DNA from: Coprovicinus avistercoris
GTDB taxonomy: Bacteria; Actinomycetota; Coriobacteriia; Coriobacteriales; Atopobiaceae
Assembly (NCBI GenBank): GCA_018714895.1
Contig: DVMQ01000014.1
Span: forward strand, 1 to 64,000
Reading direction: 5' to 3'
Length of the DNA: 64,000 nucleotides
Shown: positions 53,555-62,954 of the stretch, one piece after another
Numbering within the stretch: the stretch's first letter is position 1
How the letters are laid out: every line of letters begins with the position of its first letter
Program-made: the position numbers and the translations under genes
The notes under the pieces: generated by a model
The model's input: the letters and a program-made list of their open reading frames with translations, nothing else
What the model was told of the DNA's origin: nothing
The model's database searches: none

Positions 53555-53743
53555 CTAGCAACTAAAACGCCGAAGATCATAGCCACGTTTTTGTGCCTCA
53601 CGGATAAGTTCTTCTGCTGCAGCACTTTCTAGTGCAGCAACGTCGACAATGGCCCATGGGGAACCCACAAATACCGCAGATCCTGTCTCATCTATAAGTG
53701 CTTTGCGTAAGCGTTCAATATCAATATGAATGGTATCAGACAT
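53555..53743 (-). CDS. Small conserved-looking hypothetical protein
   Basis: A 62-residue protein with no recognised family. It reads as one small alpha/beta domain: IDIERLRKALIDETGSAVF, GSPWAIVDVAALESA, then a helix EELIREAQKRGYDLRRF. The ATG at 53743 has AAGGAGAG 6 bases upstream, which is the main support for it being real. It lies about 50 bp upstream of the HAD-family gene on the other side of its stop, outside the defence genes, and runs opposite to res. Confidence 0.6.
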   Translation of the reverse strand: MSDTIHIDIERLRKALIDETGSAVFVGSPWAIVDVAALESAAAEELIREAQKRGYDLRRFSC

Positions 53744-53797
53744 GGGTTCTCTCCTTAGTTGTGGTAAGAAGCCGCTTGTATTAAAGGTGTTCCTGCT

Positions 53798-54475
53798 TCA
53801 CTCTGGCAGCTGTATAGTTTCCCAGCTTTCCAGATAGAGATCGGCTGTGGCAACAAGCTCTTCAAGTGGTTGTGTGGGGTCACCCGTGCGAACAGCACAG
53901 GCGCTCATACCGGCACGTTGAGCAGAAACAATACCTGGCAAAATATCTTCAAATACAATGCAGCCCCAAGGCTCAATTTCGAGGCGCCGTGCGGTTTCTA
54001 GGTAGATGTCAGGATAGTTTTTATTGCGGGCAACTTCCTGGCCATACACCACTACATCAAAGAGGTCTTCGGGCACAAATTGCGGAGCAAGTGAGCCTAG
54101 TATTTCGGGTCCATTGGTGGTGGCAAGCGCAACGGGAAAGCCCTGCTCACGTAAAGCTCGTATATATTCTGTAGCTCCAGGACGAACACGCACGTTCTTC
54201 TTGTAGAGCTCAGCAGCAAGGCTATTCCATTCCTCGACGATGGCTTCTGGTGTTTCATGGAGGCCATAGCGTTCAATAACGTAAGCTGCTCCATCGATAA
54301 AACCACGTGACGAGAGCTCTGCTGCTAAATCTGGTGTCCACGGAATCTTGCGGCGAGATAAAAAAATGTGGTCAACCTCATTCCACACGTCACCCGAGAG
54401 AGCAAGGGTACCATCAAAGTCAAAAATGGCAGCTTTGAATGCAAACGGCATTAAGCCTTGTGGGGCTTTGAGCAC
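53798..54475 (-). CDS. HAD-superfamily hydrolase (beta-phosphoglucomutase-like)
   Basis: A 225-residue haloacid-dehalogenase-type phosphatase. Motif I is DFDGT near residue 17-21, motif II is the Thr in LATTNGPEI, the Lys lies in ARNKNYPDIYLETARRL and motif III is FEDILPGIVSAQRAGM. The helical cap after motif I places it in subfamily IA. The substrate, probably a sugar phosphate, is unknown. I chose the GTG at 54475, with GGAAGGAG 5 bases upstream; ATG 54451 is also possible. A TTG at 54490 opens the frame but lacks a site. Confidence 0.88.
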   Translation of the reverse strand: MLKAPQGLMPFAFKAAIFDFDGTLALSGDVWNEVDHIFLSRRKIPWTPDLAAELSSRGFIDGAAYVIERYGLHETPEAIVEEWNSLAAELYKKNVRVRPGATEYIRALREQGFPVALATTNGPEILGSLAPQFVPEDLFDVVVYGQEVARNKNYPDIYLETARRLEIEPWGCIVFEDILPGIVSAQRAGMSACAVRTGDPTQPLEELVATADLYLESWETIQLPE

Positions 54476-54665
54476 AGCTTCTCCTTCCAATTTGCATCCC
54501 AGTGCTTAATATCAAACACTTCACCACGTGTGAGGAATAGGGATAGACCAAACTTCAAACGACGTGACAGTGATGAGAAGTGTAGCATCGAGGTGCAAAT
54601 AATACGTCGGGCGCTACAATGGGCACAACAATTGTTAGCCCGTACATACCCGAAAGGGGAATCAT

Positions 54666-56084
54666 ATGACAGACGAGGAACTTAAATCACAAGTTGATGC
54701 TTATGTCGATGAAGTGTGGGAAGCGGCCGTTTCTGACATGGACCTACTGATACAGGTGGAGAGCGTAGAGGATAAAGATCACGCTGCTCTAGGCATGCCA
54801 TTCGGCCCCAACCCGAAAGAGGCACTTGTCCGTGCGCTGGCTATTGCCCAGCGGCTGGGCCTTGAGGCGCATGATTGCGAAGGCTACATTGGCTATGCCG
54901 ATCTTCCTGGTGAGTCGGCCACACAGATTGCCACTATTGCCCATGCCGATATTGTTCCTGTTGGTACTGGTTGGACCTTTGATCCGCTTCATGTAACACG
55001 TAAAGACGGTTGTTTAATTGGCCGCGGTGTCGCTGATGATAAATCCCCACTGGTTCTTTCGCTCTATGCGGCTCACTTCCTGAAGCGTCTGGCCGATGAG
55101 GCAGACAAGCCCTTCCCGTATACTCTTCGCTGCCTTGTGGGCGTCAATGAAGAGACGGGCATGGAAGATGTTGAGTGGTACCTCAAGCATTACGATCAGC
55201 CTGCATTCCTCTTTACGCCCGATGCAAATTTCCCGCTTATCTTTGGTGAGAAGGGCCGAATTCAGGCGGCTATTTCCTCGGCAGATTTAGGCGATAACGG
55301 TGTAATTGTCTCCCTCGATGGTGGAACTGTTGCAAATGCGGTTCCAGGCCTTGCTGAGGCTGTTGTTCGCGCCGATGCTTCTTCATTATCTGCAGAGGAA
55401 AACATCGAAATCGTGCCCGAAGGCGAAGGTCTTACGCGCATTGTTGCACATGGCAAAGGCGGTCACGCCTCTTTACCGGATGGAACAGTCAACGCTATCG
55501 GCCTGCTCGTTGACTATCTCTTAGAACATGATCTGTGCTCCGAGGCAGAGCGACAGGCTCTTGAGTTGGAGCACGCTATTCTTAGTTCTACCGATGGTTC
55601 TACGTTGGGCATTGCTTCGAGTGATAAGCACTTTGGCCCGCTGACCTGCATTGGTGGAACCGCTCATCTGAAGGATGGTGTGCTCACCCAAACGATCGAC
55701 TCTCGCTATCCCACGTCAATAACAGCGGAAGAAATTGAGGAAAAGCTCACGCAGCTCGCATCTCCCTATGGTGCGTCAGTAAAGATTCAGAGCAATATGG
55801 TGCCTTTCCTTACCGATCCAGAAACACCCGAAGTTCAGACCCTTGTACGTACCTATAACGAGCTTTCTGGCGATAATGGCAAGGCTTTCACCATCGGTGG
55901 TGGCACCTATGCACGTCATTTTGCTCGCGCAGTTGCCTTTGGACCTGATGTTGAAGGAGCACCACGTCCTGCTTGGTTGGGCTATGAACATGGCGCAGAT
56001 GAGGGTATGCCAGAAGAGCAGCTAAAGCTTGCACTGAAGATATACATCGTCTCTCTGGTCCGCCTTATGGAACTTGATTTGTAA
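54666..56084 (+). CDS. pepV: M20-family dipeptidase (PepV-like)
   Basis: PepV is a cytoplasmic zinc dipeptidase. The 472-residue chain has the first zinc His in AHADIVPVG, the bridging Asp in GVADDKSP, the catalytic and binding Glu pair in VNEETGMED, and the later GGGTYARHFARAVAFGP region with the last zinc His. The lid domain between, about residues 185-380, fits PepV. The ATG at 54666 follows GAAAGGGG. It is alone and ends at a strong bidirectional terminator. Confidence 0.93.
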   Translation: MTDEELKSQVDAYVDEVWEAAVSDMDLLIQVESVEDKDHAALGMPFGPNPKEALVRALAIAQRLGLEAHDCEGYIGYADLPGESATQIATIAHADIVPVGTGWTFDPLHVTRKDGCLIGRGVADDKSPLVLSLYAAHFLKRLADEADKPFPYTLRCLVGVNEETGMEDVEWYLKHYDQPAFLFTPDANFPLIFGEKGRIQAAISSADLGDNGVIVSLDGGTVANAVPGLAEAVVRADASSLSAEENIEIVPEGEGLTRIVAHGKGGHASLPDGTVNAIGLLVDYLLEHDLCSEAERQALELEHAILSSTDGSTLGIASSDKHFGPLTCIGGTAHLKDGVLTQTIDSRYPTSITAEEIEEKLTQLASPYGASVKIQSNMVPFLTDPETPEVQTLVRTYNELSGDNGKAFTIGGGTYARHFARAVAFGPDVEGAPRPAWLGYEHGADEGMPEEQLKLALKIYIVSLVRLMELDL

Positions 56085-56121
56085 GTCCCTCAAAGAAAAA
56101 CAAAGGCCGCAAGACACGTTT

Positions 56122-56156
56122 AAGAGCTGTATGGCACATGCCATACAGCTCTTTTA
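56122..56156. terminator. Bidirectional terminator between pepV and the TPR membrane protein
   Basis: AAGAGCTGTATGG (56122-56134) and CCATACAGCTCTT (56141-56153) form a perfect stem around a 6-base loop, with T residues following. The right end overlaps the stop of the opposing gene. Confidence 0.9.
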
Positions 56157-58718
56157 GTCATCAGGCTCATTTTCGAGTGAATCAGCAATGGTAAAGGCCG
56201 CATCATCGCCGGAGAGGCGTGCAAGCGCTCTTGCAAGACTGCGAGCAACAGGGAATACCTCAACATCAATTGCTGCAGCAGTACATTCCATCAAAGCATC
56301 GGTAACAGGTGTTATCGGCGCAAGAGGGATACCGCGCTCAACAAGGCGCTGATTAACCTCTTCATCATCCGGAGCGCCATTCACGAGTAGGGAGGGGTTT
56401 GTCGCATTGAGTGCTGTGAGCTCTGTTGCTGCCGCAAGTGAAAGTTCCGAAGGAAAACGCAGGGCACGACGATAGCAGGCGTCTGCTCCTTCAATATCAC
56501 CCGACTGCCAGCACATGAAGGCGAGGCGATAATAGCCAACAGCTACACCTTCTGGTGTATAAGCAAGTTCAAGCAATTCCTCAAGTTCGCGCATGGCGCC
56601 ATCTATATCGCCCTTTACTTCCAGGGCTCGTACTGCACGTAACCGTGCGCGCTCATCAAGTGGATCGAGATGAGAAACAAGTCGGGCTTCTCCGAGGGCT
56701 GCATCGGTGTGTCCTCGTTCTAAAAGTGCACTTGCAAGCAAGAGGTGGGCATCATAATAGGCGGTTGGAACAATGTTGCAGAGCTCCCCCTCGACAGCCT
56801 CGAGGCGATTGTACAAAGCACGCTCAGCATACGAACGGAAAGAGCGCCACGTGATGTTGGCTTGATCCTCGTAAGCTCCTTCCATTTCGAGGGGCGCCAA
56901 TACATCAGCAAGGTTATTGATTGCTTCCTGTGTACGGCCATGCGTTATATCGACAAGTGCTTTATTGACACTGCGTGTTAAGTTGTCGCCTGCGACAAAG
57001 TCATCGACAACCTCATCGGGTGTAAGACCAACCTCACCTGTAATAAGCCGCTCTGACGTGCGTTGAGCTGCTTCAGTAACAGCGGCATCATTCTCGCGAT
57101 AAGCGAGATTAAGAAGGGCTCGGACATTATTCTCACAAGAATCAGTTAAAGATCGTGAGAGCTTGTCACCAAGTGAGCGCAACTTTGCCTCGCCGTCACA
57201 CCCTAAATCAGCTACGCGTGTTGCTCCGAGCATTTTTCCTTCTGCAGTAGGTAAGACGCGCTGTGAAAGTTCCGGCGTAGCATAGCGTCTCCTTGGGCAG
57301 AAGCGTTCTTCATCAAGCGAAAAATGCTGATCGACTGGGTCAAGCACACCATGGGTAAGATGGAGCCGTGCATTGCATGAACGGTAGATTGAAGCAGGAT
57401 CAGACACAGCCTCTAAATCAACCAACATGCGGAATCTGTCGGCATCAAATCGCACAGAAAAAAGGCAACAATGGCGACGAGCTGTATCAAATACGCCAGC
57501 AACATGCACATGGCGTAAATGTCCTGATGCTTCAAACATTCCAGCAGCTACTAGAATGCCAAGACGCAGTGCATAGGCTGAGGCAGTACGTTTGCGCATA
57601 AATCCTGTTGTTGGAATAACTCTGCCTAATTCACGCGACCAACGAGAACGAGGAAATACCTCTGGGTCGGGAAGGCGAATTTCAACTGCAGCTTCGCTAT
57701 TGAGTGTGCTGCATCTAAATGTTGCTTCAAGGCGATAGGGGAGAGTCCAACTTTCAAACTGGGTTGCAATAATGGATCGAGCGGCCCACTCGCCATCCTT
57801 GCCTCCCCGGCGACCAATTGCCCATTCAAACTGTGCGGCTTGAGCACAAATACTGTCTTGTGCGCTCTGTGCGAGTCGATAGAGCTCGCCTTCGCCATCC
57901 TCACTAAGACCTTCTCCTGCAAGCGACTCAACGATGAGCATTCGGTTAAGCACCGCTTCTACTGCAAGCACTTTTCTGCGCGCCACATACGTTGTTTCTG
58001 GCTGTTCAATACGGATATAGGCAAGTGAATTTCGATAGAGGCGAACAAGCCGTGTTCGCGGCATCTCTGCTTCTTCTGAGTCTAAGCCTTCTCCTAATCC
58101 GGCTTCAGAGAGCCAACGGGCAAAGGTTTCTGCAGCACCATAGGTGGGCTCAGGCACTTTTCGAACCTGATCAAAGGTGTCTTCAACGAGCTCAGCTAAC
58201 GTGGCAAGTGGATTGACTGCCTGCGTGAGAGAGTCGACTAAGGCTGAAGGGTGAGCAAGCGGATTGCTTTGTGCGGGTGCCTGAGAATCTTCCTCTGGAT
58301 ACATTTCTTCCGAGGATGCTGTTTCGTCCGTTGCTGGAAGAAGAGTGGAATCCGAGGGAGTACTTGCTTCTTCGGTATCATGTTCTACTTGCTCTGTGTC
58401 GTTGGGATTCTCATGTATAAGCCCTTCGCTTATATCAGTGGTGCTACTTTTTTGAGCGCTCTGAGCAAGGGTTGCATCGTCAGATACAGGCACTGTCGCT
58501 TGATCTGTGTCAGGAGAGGCTTTTCTGCGAGCAAGCGTAAGAATAAGCGCAATGGTCTCAATGGTCACAACGCCCACAAACACAATAAGTTCAAGCTGTA
58601 TACCGCTCTGCAGCATGAAAAGAAGACCGGCTATAAGCACGGCTACACCTATGATAAGCACGATGCTCATCACACTGATCCTTGATGTCTTTACCGGTTG
58701 TTTCTTCTGTTGGCTCAC
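56154..58718 (-). CDS. Large membrane-anchored protein with C-terminal TPR-like repeats
   Basis: An 854-residue protein of unknown function. Two hydrophobic segments lie at about residues 15-37 and 42-62. An acidic, disordered linker rich in Glu, Ser, Thr and Asp runs to about 165. A long cytoplasmic region follows, and helix-turn-helix repeats near 600-760 (LASALLERGHTDAALGEARLV, ALEVKGDIDGAMRELEELL, RLAFMCWQSGDIEGADACY) match TPR units. TPR proteins hold complexes together, so it may be a scaffold. The GTG at 58718 has AAGGA 9 bases upstream; TTG 58727 abuts it. It follows the DUF1015 gene by 20 bp, so the two are probably cotranscribed. Confidence 0.75.
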   Translation of the reverse strand: MSQQKKQPVKTSRISVMSIVLIIGVAVLIAGLLFMLQSGIQLELIVFVGVVTIETIALILTLARRKASPDTDQATVPVSDDATLAQSAQKSSTTDISEGLIHENPNDTEQVEHDTEEASTPSDSTLLPATDETASSEEMYPEEDSQAPAQSNPLAHPSALVDSLTQAVNPLATLAELVEDTFDQVRKVPEPTYGAAETFARWLSEAGLGEGLDSEEAEMPRTRLVRLYRNSLAYIRIEQPETTYVARRKVLAVEAVLNRMLIVESLAGEGLSEDGEGELYRLAQSAQDSICAQAAQFEWAIGRRGGKDGEWAARSIIATQFESWTLPYRLEATFRCSTLNSEAAVEIRLPDPEVFPRSRWSRELGRVIPTTGFMRKRTASAYALRLGILVAAGMFEASGHLRHVHVAGVFDTARRHCCLFSVRFDADRFRMLVDLEAVSDPASIYRSCNARLHLTHGVLDPVDQHFSLDEERFCPRRRYATPELSQRVLPTAEGKMLGATRVADLGCDGEAKLRSLGDKLSRSLTDSCENNVRALLNLAYRENDAAVTEAAQRTSERLITGEVGLTPDEVVDDFVAGDNLTRSVNKALVDITHGRTQEAINNLADVLAPLEMEGAYEDQANITWRSFRSYAERALYNRLEAVEGELCNIVPTAYYDAHLLLASALLERGHTDAALGEARLVSHLDPLDERARLRAVRALEVKGDIDGAMRELEELLELAYTPEGVAVGYYRLAFMCWQSGDIEGADACYRRALRFPSELSLAAATELTALNATNPSLLVNGAPDDEEVNQRLVERGIPLAPITPVTDALMECTAAAIDVEVFPVARSLARALARLSGDDAAFTIADSLENEPDD

Positions 58719-58738
58719 CCTAAACAATCCTTCTTGTA

Positions 58739-59959
58739 TTAAATCTGCCTAACGAAGAGTCCGCTTAGCAGCTTTGGCTCAAACCATGTTGATTTGGGCG
58801 GCATAAGCTGCCCATTATCGGCGACAGCGAGAAGCTCATCAACAGATGTAGCATGCATGGAAAATGCAACACCTTCTGTGCTGGCGCGCCGTTCGAGCTC
58901 ATCGGTGCCGCGCACACCTCCGACAAAGGAAATGCGTTGGTCGCGGGTAGGGTCAGTTATTCCCAAAATGGGGCCAAGAATTCGATCTTGAATAATGGAA
59001 GCGTCGAGAGAGGCAACCACATCCTCTGATACGAGGGATGGATCGATAACGAGACGCCACCAGCTACCGTCTACATACATACCCGTTTCTCCATGATGAG
59101 TTGGCACTACGGGTTCTGAGGAAGGCTCAGTGGTAAATCCTGCCGAACGAATTGCTGATAAGAGCTCTTCGGGACTCAGTCCTGCCCTGTCTGAAACCAC
59201 ACGGTTATAAGGAAGAATAGTCAGTTGATTGGCAGGAAAAAGAACGGCTAAAAACTCGTTGGACCCACCTTCTGGCTTGCCTTGCTCGCGGCGTTCCTTA
59301 CAAACACGAACAGCGGATGCTGCGCGATGATGTCCATCAGCAATATACGCGCATGGAACATGTTCAAACATAGCTTCAAAGGCCGCTGTTGCCTCTGGAC
59401 GTGCAACACGCCAAACTTTCTGTTCGACGCCCTGCTCATCTACAAAATGATAAATAGGGGTGCCAGCACAGGCTGCATCAACGAGCGTATCGAGCACTGG
59501 TTGATCACGATATGCAAGAAAGATTGGGCCCGTTTGTGCTGAGAGCACCTCAATATGACGAACACGATCAAGTTCTTTCTCTGGGCGAGTGTTCTCATGG
59601 CGACGAATGGTGCCATCAAGATATTCATCAACCGAACAAGCTGCCACTATGCCTGTCTGCGTATGTCCATCGTGTGTCATGCTCCAAATAAAGTAGCAAG
59701 GACCCGCATCAGGCAAAAGTGTCCTGTCGGTAATTCGCTTATCTAAGAGTTTGGCCCCACGTTTGTAAACCTCGGGGGCATACATATCGTAGTCAGGATC
59801 AAACTGCGTTTCTGGTCTATCAATTGCAAGGAATGAACGGGGATGTTCTGCTACATAAGCGCGTGCTTCGGCACGATCATATACATCGTAAGGAAGTGAG
59901 GCGAACTCTGCTGCAGCCTCCGGTGTTGGACGATAGCAGCTTATGGGTTTAACCTGCAT
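58739..59959 (-). CDS. DUF1015 family protein
   Basis: A 406-residue DUF1015 protein. It begins with the family start RPTPEAAAEFASLPYDVYDRAEARAY and has HENTRPEKELDRVRHIEVLSA and the signature IADGHHRAASA with paired His residues. The biochemical role is not established; in other genomes such genes often sit near serine or one-carbon metabolism genes, which are not present here. The ATG at 59959 follows AAGGAGGAG. It leads a two-gene unit with the TPR membrane protein. Confidence 0.88.
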   Translation of the reverse strand: MQVKPISCYRPTPEAAAEFASLPYDVYDRAEARAYVAEHPRSFLAIDRPETQFDPDYDMYAPEVYKRGAKLLDKRITDRTLLPDAGPCYFIWSMTHDGHTQTGIVAACSVDEYLDGTIRRHENTRPEKELDRVRHIEVLSAQTGPIFLAYRDQPVLDTLVDAACAGTPIYHFVDEQGVEQKVWRVARPEATAAFEAMFEHVPCAYIADGHHRAASAVRVCKERREQGKPEGGSNEFLAVLFPANQLTILPYNRVVSDRAGLSPEELLSAIRSAGFTTEPSSEPVVPTHHGETGMYVDGSWWRLVIDPSLVSEDVVASLDASIIQDRILGPILGITDPTRDQRISFVGGVRGTDELERRASTEGVAFSMHATSVDELLAVADNGQLMPPKSTWFEPKLLSGLFVRQI

Positions 59960-60120
59960 AACTCCTCCTTGGTTTTAGTTTATAAATCTCGTATGAAGAT
60001 TGGTTGTGCCTAAGGATACACACCTTATACGCTTCGCGCACAATGGTTAACCGTACCGTGATAAGGTCGTTCATAAGTTGTAGTTAACGTAGTTGTACAG
60101 AAAAAGAAGCAAGGAGTTTC

Positions 60121-60795
60121 ATGGGAATGCGCCAGTGGAGTCCATCTGTATCTGAAAGAGCGTATGTGTTGTTTGATTTTGACGGCACCATCGCTAATAC
60201 CATGCCTGCAATTGTAGATACTGCGAGACATGTTTTACGCGAGTGGGGACTTTCCGATGAGGAAATAGGGGATGCTCGTAGACTTGTAGGCCCTCCTTTT
60301 CCAGCTGCATTTTCTCAGGTCTACGGCTTTTCTGAAGAAGACGCTGCTGAGATAACTCGTCAATACCGTGCGATTTATAACAACTTGGGTCCAGAGACAT
60401 ACCCCACATTTGAAGGTATTCCAGAGATGCTTGATACCTTACGAGCAGATGGCAAGCATCTTGCAATAGCAACTTCCAAGAACAATGCATTAGCCCAGCG
60501 TATGGTTGCCGATGAGGGGATTGCCAACAAGTTTGATGCCATTGTAGGTAAAGTGCGCGATGGGCTCGGTGCAAAGAAAATCGTAATATCAGACACCTTA
60601 CAAGCTCTTGGCATTTCTTGCGATCAGGCTGTTATGGTTGGTGATCGTTTTTACGATGTGGAAGGCGCTTTACAGGTGGGAATGCCGTGTGTTGGAGTGC
60701 TCTTCGGAACCGCAACTCGCGAAGAACTTGAAGAAGCAGGGGCTGCAGCTATCGTTGAGAGCTGCGACGAGCTCGTCCGCGTGCTTCTTGGGTAA
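60121..60795 (+). CDS. HAD-superfamily hydrolase (phosphoglycolate phosphatase-like)
   Basis: A 224-residue HAD IA phosphatase of the Gph/PGMB type. Motif I is DFDGTIANT near residue 20, motif II ATSKNN, the Lys is in GLGAKKIVI, and motif III is MVGDRFYDVEGA. The cap domain lies at about 30-95. Phosphoglycolate, pyrophosphate and nucleotide monophosphates are possible substrates. The ATG at 60121 follows AAGGAG. It reads away from DUF1015 and is followed by the phasin-like gene. Confidence 0.88.
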   Translation: MGMRQWSPSVSERAYVLFDFDGTIANTMPAIVDTARHVLREWGLSDEEIGDARRLVGPPFPAAFSQVYGFSEEDAAEITRQYRAIYNNLGPETYPTFEGIPEMLDTLRADGKHLAIATSKNNALAQRMVADEGIANKFDAIVGKVRDGLGAKKIVISDTLQALGISCDQAVMVGDRFYDVEGALQVGMPCVGVLFGTATREELEEAGAAAIVESCDELVRVLLG

Positions 60796-60878
60796 AAGAA
60801 TATTCAGTTCGGGGTAGAGTGAGACTAAAGGTGCCCGCAGAGGTGTTGGCACTGTGCTTACCGACCAAGGAGGACACG

Positions 60879-61226
60879 ATGGCAGAGTTTGATCTGGGTG
60901 AGGGCGTCCGCAAGTTTTTCCTTATGGGTGTTGGAGCGGTTGCTACAGGTGCTGAGAAATCCCGTGAAATTGTGAATGAGCTTGTCGAGAAGGGTGAGCT
61001 TACCGTAAAACAGGGCAAAGAACTCAATGAAGAACTCACGATTAAGGCAGGTCAAGCGTTAGAGCATGGCGAGGACGATCTGTTGCGTGCTCGTATGTCT
61101 ATGATGACACCCGCAGAGCGTGCGGCATACGCCGAGCGTGTAGCAAAGCTTGCTTTCGATCTGGATGAAGGCAACGTCACTCCAGACGATTCTGCTGATA
61201 AAGACGAAGATAACGACGAAGCGTAG
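60879..61226 (+). CDS. Phasin-like coiled-coil protein
   Basis: A 115-residue helical protein. It begins MAEFDLGEGVRKFFLMGVGAVATGAEKSREIVNELVEKGELTV as phasin-like (PhaI/DUF-type) proteins do. An acidic Asp/Glu-rich tail ends the chain. The role in bacteria without PHA granules is unclear. The ATG at 60879 follows AAGGAGG; the open frame extends to 60819, but only as a non-coding stretch. It lies 15 bp before the ABC1 kinase gene, a pairing that suggests a joint function. Confidence 0.75.
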   Translation: MAEFDLGEGVRKFFLMGVGAVATGAEKSREIVNELVEKGELTVKQGKELNEELTIKAGQALEHGEDDLLRARMSMMTPAERAAYAERVAKLAFDLDEGNVTPDDSADKDEDNDEA

Positions 61227-61241
61227 AAACGATTCTTCCGT

Positions 61242-62954
61242 ATGGATACAGAACGCGAACGTGCCTGCAAGGAGCAACAGACAACTACGCATCAATCGGC
61301 GTCCACTGAAGAGACCATCGGTCTTTTTGGTGGACGGCGTTCCTCAGGCTCGTCCCGACGTTTTACGCGTCTTGAGCGCTATCAGCGTCTAAAAGAAATT
61401 CTGGTAATCATTAGCCGCTACGATGTGGTGCATGGTCTCACGCCACAGAGTATGCGCATGATGCTTGAAGAACTTGGACCTACTTTTGTAAAAGCTGGTC
61501 AAATTCTGTCCATGCGCTCTGAGATCTTGCCAGAGAGTTTTTGTCAGGAACTCACGCGTCTGAGAACTGATGTTGATCCAATGACGTATGAAGAGGTGCT
61601 TCAAACTCTTCGTGCAGAATATGATAGGCCGTTAGAAGAGCTTTTTGATGCAATTGATCCCAATCCTTTGGGGTCTGCATCGGTGGCGCAAGTGCATATC
61701 GCCCGCTTAACAGACGGCACTGATGTTGCAGTAAAAGTTCAGCGTCCTGGCGTGCGCGAAACCATGGCGCAGGACATCGATATTATGCGTTCGGTCGTAC
61801 GCCATCTTTCAAGATTTATTGGCAACAATCAGTTTTTGGATATTCAATCGGTTATAGAGGAGCTTTGGGCATCATTTCGTGATGAAACGGACTTCTTGGT
61901 AGAGGCTTCTAATCTCGAAAAGTTTCGTTCCACCAATAAAAACGTTGCTTTTGTCACCTGTCCTAAACCTTATAAAGAGCTCTGTACTGAGCACGTTGTG
62001 GTAATGGACTACATTCGCGGGATTCCTATCTCCGATACCTCAGGTCTTGTTGCAGCTGGTTATGACCTTACTGAAATTGGTGAAAAACTGGTTGATAACT
62101 ACGCGCATCAAGTGCTTGATGTTGGCTTTTTTCACGCTGATCCACATCCGGGCAACATTATTATTTCCGGTGGCAAAATTGCATTTATCGACTTGGGCAT
62201 TATTGGGCGCTTGTCGTCACATAATCGTCTCGCGTTGCGCGACATTATGTACGCCGTAGCCGAGCATAATACTCCTTTGCTCAAGAGTGGTTTGCTGCGT
62301 TTTGCAGCTAGTACCGATACTGGGGAGCTCGATCACGCTCAACTTTTATCGGATCTCGATCAAATATTGGATGACTATGGTAGCCAGGCACTCTCTGAGC
62401 TTAATGTTGGTGGCTTTATTATGGCCATCATCACACTTGCACGGAGAAACGGCATAGAGCTGCCGGGGTCTATCACGATGTTTGCACGGAGTATGGTGAC
62501 CCTCGAAGGTGTGCTGGACGAATTTATCCCAGAAGTTTCGATGATCGACATACTTGCTCAGCATGTAAGGGCTCATGAATCTTTTGCTGATGTTATTTCG
62601 GAAGAAACCAATCGGACGGCATATGAGCTGCATGAAGCGTTGCACGGAGTGTTGGGTGCGGCGTCCGAGCTAAAGCTTGCCGCGCACATGTTAACGCGTG
62701 GACAGCTGTCGGTTAATATGCGCCTCGCTGGCTCAGAAGATCCTATTTCTGATATGGCGCACGCTGCCGATCGCCTTACGATGGGCATAATAATTGCGGG
62801 TCTTTTTATTGGATCCTCTGTGATCTACTACGCACGTATACAGCCAGTTATTTTAGGTGTGCCTGTCATTGGCTTTGTGGGCTATCTCATTGCCCTTTGG
62901 CTTGGCCTTTGGATTGTCCGCGACATTATGCGTGAAGCGCGACGCAGACGTTAG
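61242..62954 (+). CDS. ABC1/AarF/UbiB family atypical kinase
   Basis: A 570-residue atypical kinase-like protein of the UbiB/ADCK family. It has the KxGQ motif in FVKAGQILSMRSEILP near residue 85, the Ala-rich nucleotide loop NPLGSASVAQVH, the lysine in VAVKVQRPG, the catalytic HADPHPGNI and the metal-binding DLGIIGRLS. Two transmembrane helices end the chain (about 510-560). UbiB proteins support quinone synthesis in respiring bacteria, and other members act in lipid handling. The ATG at 61242 has no strong ribosome-binding site. Its stop overlaps the stop of the opposing gene by three bases. Confidence 0.92.
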   Translation: MDTERERACKEQQTTTHQSASTEETIGLFGGRRSSGSSRRFTRLERYQRLKEILVIISRYDVVHGLTPQSMRMMLEELGPTFVKAGQILSMRSEILPESFCQELTRLRTDVDPMTYEEVLQTLRAEYDRPLEELFDAIDPNPLGSASVAQVHIARLTDGTDVAVKVQRPGVRETMAQDIDIMRSVVRHLSRFIGNNQFLDIQSVIEELWASFRDETDFLVEASNLEKFRSTNKNVAFVTCPKPYKELCTEHVVVMDYIRGIPISDTSGLVAAGYDLTEIGEKLVDNYAHQVLDVGFFHADPHPGNIIISGGKIAFIDLGIIGRLSSHNRLALRDIMYAVAEHNTPLLKSGLLRFAASTDTGELDHAQLLSDLDQILDDYGSQALSELNVGGFIMAIITLARRNGIELPGSITMFARSMVTLEGVLDEFIPEVSMIDILAQHVRAHESFADVISEETNRTAYELHEALHGVLGAASELKLAAHMLTRGQLSVNMRLAGSEDPISDMAHAADRLTMGIIIAGLFIGSSVIYYARIQPVILGVPVIGFVGYLIALWLGLWIVRDIMREARRRR

